A stretch of DNA of 12,625 nt from Clostridia bacterium (lineage in GTDB: Bacteria > Bacillota > Clostridia > Christensenellales > Aristaeellaceae). The position numbers and the translations under genes are program-made. Every line of letters begins with the position of its first letter. The first letter of the stretch is position 1. Location: NCBI GenBank assembly GCA_900759005.1, contig CAAEUQ010000067.1, positions 1 to 12,625 on the forward strand, read 5' to 3'. Positions 7,105-12,625 of the stretch are shown here, in pieces. Under the pieces are notes generated by a model. The model saw only the letters and a program-made list of their open reading frames with translations. It did not search any database and was not told where the DNA came from.

Positions 7105-7141
7105 ATATGTGTTTTTCCCAAACGTTTGCTTGCACACATAT
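7105..7141. promoter_or_regulatory. Nested dyad, candidate operator between the ferritin-like and PHP genes
   Basis: A perfect 10-bp palindrome CAAACGTTTG (7119-7128) is flanked by exact 8-bp inverted arms ATATGTGT (7105-7112) and ACACATAT (7134-7141). The two symmetries are centred within half a base of each other. The right arm overlaps the candidate -35 box of the PHP gene. The AAACGTTT core recalls operators of LacI-type regulators, but no regulator gene is in the window. A single factor could control both divergent genes. Confidence 0.5.
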
Positions 7142-7158
7142 AGGTTTCGTGGTAAAAT
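7130..7158 (+). promoter_or_regulatory. Candidate sigma-A promoter of the PHP gene
   Basis: TTGCAC (7130-7135), a 17-base spacer and TAAAAT (7153-7158) precede the gene. The -10 matches 5 of 6 and the -35 matches 3 of 6 consensus positions, fitting a promoter that may need activation or be repressed at the overlapping dyad. No equally good promoter is visible for the leftward gene. Confidence 0.55.
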
Positions 7159-7174
7159 ACCTCTGAAAACAATG

Positions 7175-7197
7175 CGGGGCAGCGCCCCGATAAAGGA
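7175..7197 (+). promoter_or_regulatory. Leader hairpin next to the ribosome binding site of the PHP gene
   Basis: CGGGGC-AGC-GCCCCG (7175-7189) makes a 6-bp GC stem with a 3-base loop, ending two bases before AAAGGAG (7192-7197 region), which is 10 bases from the ATG. No T tract follows, so it is not a terminator. It may stabilise the mRNA or tune ribosome access. Confidence 0.45.
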
Positions 7198-7207
7198 GAA
7201 TACGATC

Positions 7208-8476
7208 ATGGCTTATACGCGTCAGGAGCGCCTTCAGCTTTTGAACAGTGATCAGGCGCTGGTACACCTCGAGAAGATGGTTGCTGAAGAGCCGGTTCCG
7301 GCAAGCAGCCACGACGTAAACAATCACATTCACACCACCTATTCCTTCTCTCCCTATTCCCCGACGGCGGCGGTCTGGTTCGCGCGCGAGGCGGGGCTTT
7401 GCACGTGCGGACTGATGGATCACGATTCCATCGCCGGCGCGGAGGAATTTCTGGAAGCGGCGAAGATCGCGGGCATCGCAGCAACGATCGGCATGGAAGT
7501 GCGCGTGAGTATGCTGAACACGCCGTTTGCCGATAAAAAGCTGAACAATCCCGATCAGCCGGGCGTTCTTTATATGGCGCTGCACGGCGTTCCGCATACG
7601 CGCGCGGTGGAGCTGAACCAGTTCATGGCGCCGTATCGCGCGAAGCGCAACGCGCGCAATCGCCGGATGGTGGACGCGATCAACGGCATGATGGGCAAAT
7701 ACGGAATTACGATCGATTTTGACGCCGACGTTCTGCCCCTTTCGAATTATGCGCGCGGCGGCAGCGTGACCGAGCGGCACCTCTCCAGCGCGCTGGCATA
7801 TCGGATGCTGGACGTGGTTGGCAGCGGCGAAAAGCTGATCGCCTTCATTGAAAACGAGCTGAAGCTCCCGATCTCCGAAAAGGCGAAGGGCTATCTGACC
7901 GACGACGCGAATCCATATCAGATGTACGATCTGCTGGGCTGGATCAAATCGCAGCTGATTTCCAAATTCTATGTGCCCGCAACGGACGAACTGCCCAATG
8001 TGCGCGAAATGCTGGAGATTTCCGATAAGATCGGCGCGATTTCCGCGGCGGCATATCTGGGCGACGTTGGCGACAGCGTGACCGGCGACAAGCGCGCGCA
8101 GAAGTTCGAGGACGATTTTCTGGACGAGCTGATCGAATATTACGCCTCGATCGGCTTCCGCGCAGTTACGTATATGCCCTCGCGCAACACAAAGGCGCAG
8201 CTGACGCGCGTGCGCGGTCTGTGCGAAAAATTCAATCTCTTCCAGATTTCCGGAGAGGACATCAATTCTCCGCGCCAGTCGTTCGTATGCGAAGCGCAGC
8301 GCGATCCGGCATTCGCCAACCTTTACGAGGCGACCTGGGCGCTGATTGCGCATGAATGGCGTTCGACCGCAAATCCCGACGACGGTCTTTTCAGCGAAAA
8401 ATCCTGCGCGCAGTGGAAAAATCTCTCCGAACGCGTGAAGGCTTTTTCTGAGTTCGGTCTCAAAATGCGCCCGTAA
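7208..8476 (+). CDS. PHP-domain metal-dependent phosphoesterase-like protein, 422 aa
   Basis: PHP proteins bind two or three metal ions and usually hydrolyse phosphoesters. Visible motifs are His40-x-His42 followed by TTYSFS, DHD at 71-73, the GMEV glutamate (Glu97), His126 in MALHG, His191 in TERH, and a late GEDINSP at 349-355 in the place of the usual G-D-H-x-P motif. The last motif has Asn where His is common, so metal binding may be modified. The protein is longer than minimal PHP phosphatases; residues about 140-300 are probably an inserted or accessory helical region. There is no signal peptide. The start at 7208 follows AAAGGAG; the same frame is open for 1 kb upstream, but only antisense to the ferritin-like gene. 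Substrate is unknown: nucleotide, sugar phosphate or phosphoester are all possible. It is followed by its own terminator. Confidence 0.85.
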   Translation: MAYTRQERLQLLNSDQALVHLEKMVAEEPVPASSHDVNNHIHTTYSFSPYSPTAAVWFAREAGLCTCGLMDHDSIAGAEEFLEAAKIAGIAATIGMEVRVSMLNTPFADKKLNNPDQPGVLYMALHGVPHTRAVELNQFMAPYRAKRNARNRRMVDAINGMMGKYGITIDFDADVLPLSNYARGGSVTERHLSSALAYRMLDVVGSGEKLIAFIENELKLPISEKAKGYLTDDANPYQMYDLLGWIKSQLISKFYVPATDELPNVREMLEISDKIGAISAAAYLGDVGDSVTGDKRAQKFEDDFLDELIEYYASIGFRAVTYMPSRNTKAQLTRVRGLCEKFNLFQISGEDINSPRQSFVCEAQRDPAFANLYEATWALIAHEWRSTANPDDGLFSEKSCAQWKNLSERVKAFSEFGLKMRP

Positions 8477-8491
8477 ACGATTTTGATCAGC

Positions 8492-8531
8492 GCGCGGACG
8501 TTCCCCTTTCGGGGCGTCCGCGCTTGTTTTT
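8492..8531 (+). terminator. Rho-independent terminator of the PHP gene
   Basis: A stem of 13 bp (8492-8500 plus 8503-8506 with 8511-8523) carries a two-base TT bulge and a TTTC loop, followed by TTGTTTTT. It separates the PHP gene from the exporter operon, so the exporter needs its own promoter or readthrough. Confidence 0.9.
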
Positions 8532-8560
8532 CCAAATTTTCTGAAAGGTTATGCTTAACA

Positions 8561-9451
8561 ATGAATGCAACGGCTCGCGCGCGGCTGAACGTCGCGCTCT
8601 CCATGACGATTTTCGGAACGCTTCCGCTGTTCGTGCGGCAGGTGCACGCTTCGAGCGCGATGATTGCGCTGATGCGCGCGGCGATTGCGCTGATTGTTCT
8701 GGCGGCGGTATATTTTCTGCGCGGCGGGCGGGGGCTGCGCGTTGAATCGAAAAAGGAAATGCTCCTTCTGCTCGCATCCGGCGCGGCGATGGGCGTAAAC
8801 TGGATTCTCCTGTTTGAAGCCTACAATTACGTATCCGTTCAGATTGCGACGCTGCTTTATTATTTCGCGCCGGTGATCGTGGCGGCAGCGGGCGCGCTGC
8901 TGTTCCATGAGCGAATGGGCGTAAAGCGAGGGCTTTGCTTTTTCGGCGCGGCGATTGGATTGTTGCTCACGATCGGGCCGGACGTTTTTTCCGGATCGAT
9001 TCGACCGGCGGGCGTGGCGTGCGGGCTGGGCGCGGCGATTCTATACGCGACGGTGATCCTTTTGAATACGCAGATTCGCTCCGTGGGCGGCGTGGAGCGC
9101 ACGATTCTCCAGTTCGCCGCGGCGACGGCGGTTCTCATCGTTTACGTCGCGCTTTCGGAGGGCATTCACCTCGAGCGGATTTCCGGACGGGAATGGATTT
9201 TCTTTTCGACGCTCGGACTGATTCACACGGCGCTGGCGTTTTCGATGTATTTCTCCGGGCTTGCGCGTCTCTCCGGACAGGAGGCGGCGTTTTTGGGCTA
9301 TATTGATCCGATGGTTGCAATCCTTGTTGGCTGCCTGATTCTTCGCGAGCCGACGACGGCAATTCAGCTGCTGGGCGGCGCGATGATTCTGGCGTTTACG
9401 CTGATTGCGCAGCTGCCGGGCAAAATAATTCATTCGAGGGCAAAACAATGA
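8561..9451 (+). CDS. EamA/DMT-family transporter, 296 aa
   Basis: The protein is hydrophobic throughout with about ten membrane segments in two similar halves, the usual architecture and length of EamA exporters. LSMTIFGTLPLFVRQ at the first helix, the LLFEAYNYVSVQIATLLYYF region and the late SGQEAAFLGYIDPMVAIL segment are typical. Members export amino acids or other metabolites or have unknown substrates. The start at 8561 is weakly supported: GAAAGG lies 12 bases upstream, farther than ideal. A start at 8483 would place the PHP terminator inside the gene, so it is rejected. The 4-bp overlap with azlC suggests translational coupling, and the shared context favours amino-acid export. No clear promoter is visible between the terminator and the gene. 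Confidence 0.88.
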   Translation: MNATARARLNVALSMTIFGTLPLFVRQVHASSAMIALMRAAIALIVLAAVYFLRGGRGLRVESKKEMLLLLASGAAMGVNWILLFEAYNYVSVQIATLLYYFAPVIVAAAGALLFHERMGVKRGLCFFGAAIGLLLTIGPDVFSGSIRPAGVACGLGAAILYATVILLNTQIRSVGGVERTILQFAAATAVLIVYVALSEGIHLERISGREWIFFSTLGLIHTALAFSMYFSGLARLSGQEAAFLGYIDPMVAILVGCLILREPTTAIQLLGGAMILAFTLIAQLPGKIIHSRAKQ

Positions 9452-10161
9452 ACGAAAACAGAACATGGCTCCGCCGCGGAATGCGCGACGGAATGCCGAT
9501 CGCGATGGGCTATTTCGCGGTATCCTTTTCTCTGGGCATCGCCGCACGAAATGCGGGGCTTTCAGCGTTTCAGGCGATGCTGGCGAGCCTGCTGAACAAT
9601 GCGTCTGCGGGCGAATTTGCGGCGTTTACGCTGATCGGCGCGGGCGCGGCGTACTGGGAGGTCGCGCTGATGACGCTGATTGCGAACGCGCGATATCTTC
9701 TGATGAGCTGCGCGCTGAGCCAGAAATTCGATTCAAAAACCTCGCTCGCATCTCGCATGATCGTCGGCTTCGACGTAACGGATGAAATCTTCGGCATCTG
9801 CGTATCGGTTCCGGGAAAGCTCAACCCGTATTACGCTTACGGCGCGATGATTCTGGCGCTGCCGGGCTGGGCGATTGGAACGTACCTGGGCGTTCTGCTG
9901 GGCAACGCGCTGCCGGCGCGGCTGGTAAGCGCGCTGAGTGTGGCGCTTTACGGAATGTTTGTGGCGATTGTAATTCCGCCTGCGCGGAAAAACCGGGTGC
10001 TGCTCGGGCTGGTTACGGTTTCGATGGGCTTGAGCGCGCTGTTTACGCTCGCGCCCATGTTTGCATTCATCTCCGAAGGCGCGCGCGTGATCGTGCTCAC
10101 GGTGGCGATTTCCGCGGCGGCGGCGGTTCTGTTCCCGATTCCTGAAGGGAGGGACGCGTAA
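9448..10161 (+). CDS. azlC: AzlC family branched-chain amino acid exporter, large subunit, 237 aa
   Basis: AzlC and AzlD form a two-component permease; family members export branched-chain amino acids or their analogues. The protein has several hydrophobic segments, and the region NNASAGEFAAFTLIGAGAAY followed by LIANARYLLMSCALS is characteristic of AzlC. Length is normal. Its ATG overlaps the stop of the EamA gene (ATGA), and azlD begins directly after its stop, so all three are probably on one transcript. The true substrate cannot be told from the sequence. Confidence 0.92.
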   Translation: MNENRTWLRRGMRDGMPIAMGYFAVSFSLGIAARNAGLSAFQAMLASLLNNASAGEFAAFTLIGAGAAYWEVALMTLIANARYLLMSCALSQKFDSKTSLASRMIVGFDVTDEIFGICVSVPGKLNPYYAYGAMILALPGWAIGTYLGVLLGNALPARLVSALSVALYGMFVAIVIPPARKNRVLLGLVTVSMGLSALFTLAPMFAFISEGARVIVLTVAISAAAAVLFPIPEGRDA

Positions 10162-10470
10162 ATGAAAGGCAATCCTTATCTGTATATCCTTTCGATGGCG
10201 GCGGTGAGCTATCTGGTGCGCGTGCTGCCGCTTACGCTGATTCGCGGCGAAATCAGGAGCCGGTTTCTCAAATCGTTTCTGTATTATGTTCCATATGTCA
10301 CGCTTTCGGTAATGACCTTTCCGGCGATTCTTTCGGCAACGGCGAATCCGATCTCCGCATGGATTGCATTTGCGGCGGCACTGATCATGGCATGGCGGGG
10401 AAAAGGACTGCTGCCGGTTGCGGGCGTGGCGTGCGCAGCGGTTTTCGCCGCGGAATTGATTTTGATTTAG
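10162..10470 (+). CDS. azlD: AzlD family branched-chain amino acid exporter, small subunit, 102 aa
   Basis: This small protein with about four hydrophobic segments and the early SYLVRVLPLTLIRG motif is typical of AzlD, the partner of AzlC. Its ATG directly follows the azlC stop codon, and a GGGAGGG ribosome binding site lies inside the end of azlC. No clear terminator follows, so transcription may run on into the TIM-barrel gene 60 bp downstream. Confidence 0.92.
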   Translation: MKGNPYLYILSMAAVSYLVRVLPLTLIRGEIRSRFLKSFLYYVPYVTLSVMTFPAILSATANPISAWIAFAAALIMAWRGKGLLPVAGVACAAVFAAELILI

Positions 10471-10530
10471 CAGGATTTTGAAATCAGATCTCGAATTTAT
10501 TCAGTACTATTGATAAGGAGGAAACCTGCC

Positions 10531-11421
10531 ATGAAATATCCCCAGATTCGCATCGGAACCTGCATTCCCGGTCATCTCGCGGAGAGCTGGGCGCCGTCTT
10601 TGATGGATCTCGGCTTTGAAACGATGTCGATCAACTTCCATATGGAATACCACGGCGTGGACGTTGCCGAGCAGGGCCCGCGCATGAAGGCGTTCGCCGA
10701 GGAGCGCGGCGTTGAAATCACGACGCTGGGCTATTACTGCAACGCGCTGGAGCATGAAGACCATCTGCGCAATCTCGAGAAGGCGATCGACTGCGCGCAT
10801 CTTTACGGCGCGAAGACCGTTTCGACCTTTGCCGGCGCGCTTGAAGGACAGCCGATCGACGCGGCGTTTACGCGTTTCGGCGAGGTTTACCGCGAGCTTG
10901 CAAAGCGCGCCGAGGATCGCGGCGTGCGTCTGGCGATTGAGAATTGCCCGATGAGCGGCTGCTGGCAGCGCGCAACCTGCAATATCGCGATCAATCCCCG
11001 CGCGTGGGAAGCGATGTTCAACGAAGTAACCAGCGACGCGGTGGGACTTGAATGGGAACCCGCGCATCAGCTGATTCAGCTGATCGATCCGATTGCCGAG
11101 CTGCGCAAATGGGTGAAGAAGGTTTATCACGTTCACGGCAAGGATGCGTCGGTCGATTGGGCGTATGTCCGCGAAAACGGTGTGCTGTGCGACACGGACT
11201 GCTACGCGCCCGAGCGCACGCCCGGATTCGGCGACACGAACTGGCGCGACGTGTTCTCGATTCTGCATCTGGGCGGCTATGCGGGCGATATCTGCGTCGA
11301 AGGCTATCACGATCCGGTTTATCGCGGCGAATGGGAAACGACCGCGCAGAAGCACGCGCTTTCGTATCTCAAATGGTGCCGCGGCGGCGATTACATTCCG
11401 AATGCCTGGGATCAGGAATAA
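10531..11421 (+). CDS. Sugar phosphate isomerase/epimerase family TIM-barrel protein, 296 aa
   Basis: The protein fits the xylose isomerase-like TIM-barrel superfamily, which includes IolE, sugar epimerases and endonuclease IV. Likely metal and substrate residues are Glu137 in LAIENCP, the LEWEPAH segment (Glu174, Glu176, His179), His200/His202 with Asp205 in YHVHGKD, and Glu257 in ICVEGYHD. The start at 10531 is chosen because AAGGAGG lies 9 bases upstream. It might act on a sugar or inositol derivative, in line with the rhamnosidase elsewhere in the window, but the two are 5.4 kb apart. The 60-base gap to azlD shows no clear promoter or terminator. It is followed by its own terminator. The exact reaction is unknown. 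Confidence 0.85.
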   Translation: MKYPQIRIGTCIPGHLAESWAPSLMDLGFETMSINFHMEYHGVDVAEQGPRMKAFAEERGVEITTLGYYCNALEHEDHLRNLEKAIDCAHLYGAKTVSTFAGALEGQPIDAAFTRFGEVYRELAKRAEDRGVRLAIENCPMSGCWQRATCNIAINPRAWEAMFNEVTSDAVGLEWEPAHQLIQLIDPIAELRKWVKKVYHVHGKDASVDWAYVRENGVLCDTDCYAPERTPGFGDTNWRDVFSILHLGGYAGDICVEGYHDPVYRGEWETTAQKHALSYLKWCRGGDYIPNAWDQE

Positions 11422-11426
11422 TTTAT

Positions 11427-11465
11427 TCCGGCGGGAAATTTTCCTGCCGGATTTTTTGTTTTTTT
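11427..11465 (+). terminator. Rho-independent terminator of the TIM-barrel gene
   Basis: TCCGGCGGGAA (11427-11437) pairs with TTCCTGCCGGA (11441-11451), 11 bp with one G-T pair and a 3-base loop, followed by a long T-rich tail. It ends the transcript that may start at the EamA gene. Confidence 0.92.
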
Positions 11466-11529
11466 GGGAATAATGAATCGAGTTGCGGGAAAATTAATTC
11501 GTAAAAGTCCTGATGAAAGGATAATCGGC

Positions 11530-11694
11530 ATGAAGAAGGTTCTCCTGCGGTGCGTTTTCGGCGCGATGCGCTCGATTCTGATTCTGATTACCGCGGCGAT
11601 TGCGCTCTGCGCGTCGGCGATCTGCATTCTCCGCGGCGCGCAAGCGCTGGAAAGGCTTGCCCAAATCGCGGGAACAGCCGTGCTTTTTTCATAA
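11530..11694 (+). CDS. Small single-pass membrane protein, 54 aa
   Basis: The short frame starts MKKVLLR and has one strong hydrophobic helix at about residues 15-34 (SILILITAAIALCASAICIL), then a short amphipathic tail. I do not recognise a family. AAAGGA stands 8 bases before the ATG at 11530; an upstream in-frame ATG at 11473 lacks a ribosome binding site. Basic residues before the helix suggest the N terminus stays in the cytoplasm; the segment might also serve as an uncleaved signal anchor. It lies between the TIM-barrel terminator and the rimO promoter, so it is probably a separate unit, although no convincing promoter is visible. Confidence 0.55.
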   Translation: MKKVLLRCVFGAMRSILILITAAIALCASAICILRGAQALERLAQIAGTAVLFS

Positions 11695-11705
11695 CCTTCT
11701 CTTTC

Positions 11706-11734
11706 TTGATTTCCCTATTGAAATGATCTATAAT
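11706..11734 (+). promoter_or_regulatory. Sigma-A promoter of rimO
   Basis: TTGATT (11706-11711), exactly 17 bases, then consensus TATAAT (11729-11734). Transcription should begin near 11741, leaving a leader of about 18 nt that carries AGGGGAG. Confidence 0.8.
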
Positions 11735-11758
11735 GTGGGATAGAATAGGGGAGATTGA

Positions 11759-12625
11759 ATGATGAATACTACTAAGGTCGGTCTTGTTTCGCTGGGATGC
11801 GCGAAAAACCGTGTGGATTCCGAAAATCTGCTGGGAATGCTGCGCGAACAGGGCATGGAAATCGTTGCCGATCCCGCCGAGGCGGACGTGATTTTCGTCA
11901 ATACCTGCGGCTTTATCGAATCCGCGAAGGAGGAATCCATCGAGGCAATTTTCGATATGGCGCAATACAAGAAAAGCGGCAATCTGAAAAAGCTTTTCGT
12001 GACCGGCTGTCTCGCGCAGCGGTATCCGGACGCGCTGATGAGCGAGATTCCCGAAATCGACGGCATCATGGGCGTTCGCGATTACGCGCGGCTGACGGAG
12101 ATGCTCTCCGACGCGGAAAGCGGCAATCGCCCGTGCTACATCGCCAACGGCGCGCGTTTTCTGCACACGCCCCGCGTGCTGACCACGCCGGGCTATTCGG
12201 CATACGTGAAAATCTCGGACGGATGCGACAATCGCTGCACGTACTGCGCGATTCCGCTGATTCGCGGGCGCTATGCTTCGCGGCCGTTTGAGGACATCGT
12301 GGAGGAATGCAGGGCGCTTGCCGATCAGGGCGTTACGGAGATTACGCTGATTGCGCAGGACACCTCGCGCTACGGCTGCGATCTGGGCGACGGGCATTAC
12401 CTGCTGCCGGAGCTTCTGGAGGCGGTGAGCGCGATTGAAAAGGTACATTGGGTGCGCGTGCTGTATTGCTATCCGGATTCGACGGAGGATCGCCTGCTCG
12501 ACACGATCGCGCGGCTTCCAAAGGTGGCAAAATATCTGGATTTGCCGCTTCAGCATATTAATGATGAGCTGCTCATACAAATGAACAGGCGCGGCACATC
12601 CGAATGGATTCGCAGCCGGATCGAC
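11759..12625 (+). CDS. rimO: Ribosomal protein S12 methylthiotransferase RimO, 5' part (289 codons)
   Basis: RimO is a radical-SAM enzyme that adds a methylthio group to an aspartate of ribosomal protein S12. SLGCAKNRVDSE at residues 11-22 is characteristic of RimO rather than MiaB. Cys14, Cys50 and Cys84 form the first iron-sulfur site, and Cys156, Cys160 and Cys163 (CDNRCTYC) form the radical-SAM CxxxCxxC site. The frame is intact to the window edge; the end of the barrel and the TRAM domain lie outside. Two adjacent ATGs are possible starts: 11759 is 5 bases and 11762 is 8 bases from AGGGGAG, so the second is equally likely. A good promoter lies directly upstream; rimO may head a further operon to the right. 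Confidence 0.95.
   Translation, partial: MMNTTKVGLVSLGCAKNRVDSENLLGMLREQGMEIVADPAEADVIFVNTCGFIESAKEESIEAIFDMAQYKKSGNLKKLFVTGCLAQRYPDALMSEIPEIDGIMGVRDYARLTEMLSDAESGNRPCYIANGARFLHTPRVLTTPGYSAYVKISDGCDNRCTYCAIPLIRGRYASRPFEDIVEECRALADQGVTEITLIAQDTSRYGCDLGDGHYLLPELLEAVSAIEKVHWVRVLYCYPDSTEDRLLDTIARLPKVAKYLDLPLQHINDELLIQMNRRGTSEWIRSRID

Noticed and set aside
6191..7207. Upstream extension of the PHP frame
   Set aside because: It is antisense to the ferritin-like gene; the start at 7208 has AAAGGAG, a promoter and the beginning of PHP-like sequence.
7061..8353. Upstream extension of the ferritin-like frame
   Set aside because: This part is antisense to the PHP gene; the start at 7060 has a strong ribosome binding site and begins the recognisable protein.
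8483..8560. Longer N terminus of the EamA transporter
   Set aside because: It would run through the terminator of the PHP gene and adds a non-membrane leader unlike the family.
10507..11355. 282-codon minus-strand frame opposite the TIM-barrel gene
   Set aside because: It is antisense to a gene with clear family motifs and has shadow-like composition.
11588..12580. 330-codon minus-strand frame opposite rimO
   Set aside because: It is antisense to rimO, whose cysteine motifs are intact.

Overview
The window looks like chromosomal DNA from a GC-rich Gram-positive anaerobe of the Bacillota, probably a Clostridia relative. The grounds are strong AGGAGG-type ribosome binding sites, sigma-A-like promoters, a double zinc-ribbon protein of a type I know from Clostridia, an AzlC/AzlD pair, and a propeller plus solute-binding secreted protein beside a glycosidase. 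I see no tRNA, rRNA, insertion sequence, prophage or CRISPR array. Taxonomy is inferred from gene content only.

Layout. Positions 1-281 hold a tandem array of a 135-bp unit (two copies about 97% identical, then the edge of a third), each carrying a terminator-like hairpin. Two genes read leftward beside it: a cytoplasmic family GH78 alpha-L-rhamnosidase (5124 to 2596), then a secreted protein joining a propeller-like N-terminal half to a solute-binding-like C-terminal half (2525 to 282). The leader of the second contains a perfect complement of its own ribosome binding site. A divergent promoter region (5125-5408) separates them from a small, probably highly expressed double zinc-ribbon protein (5409-5702) with a potentially folded leader of about 110 nt.

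The middle is a divergent pair: a ferritin-like protein with two ExxH di-iron motifs (7060 to 5780) and a PHP-domain metallo-phosphoesterase-like protein (7208-8476). The 147 bp between them hold a nested dyad that overlaps the PHP promoter, suggesting joint control. This pair is the best candidate here for an undescribed functional unit.

The right part reads rightward: an EamA/DMT exporter overlapping azlC by 4 bp, azlD abutting azlC (probably one amino-acid export transcript), a TIM-barrel sugar isomerase/epimerase-like protein, a 54-residue membrane protein, and the first 289 codons of rimO, cut by the window end. The rhamnosidase and the TIM-barrel protein suggest plant or microbial glycan use, but they are far apart and no sugar permease or kinase lies in the window.
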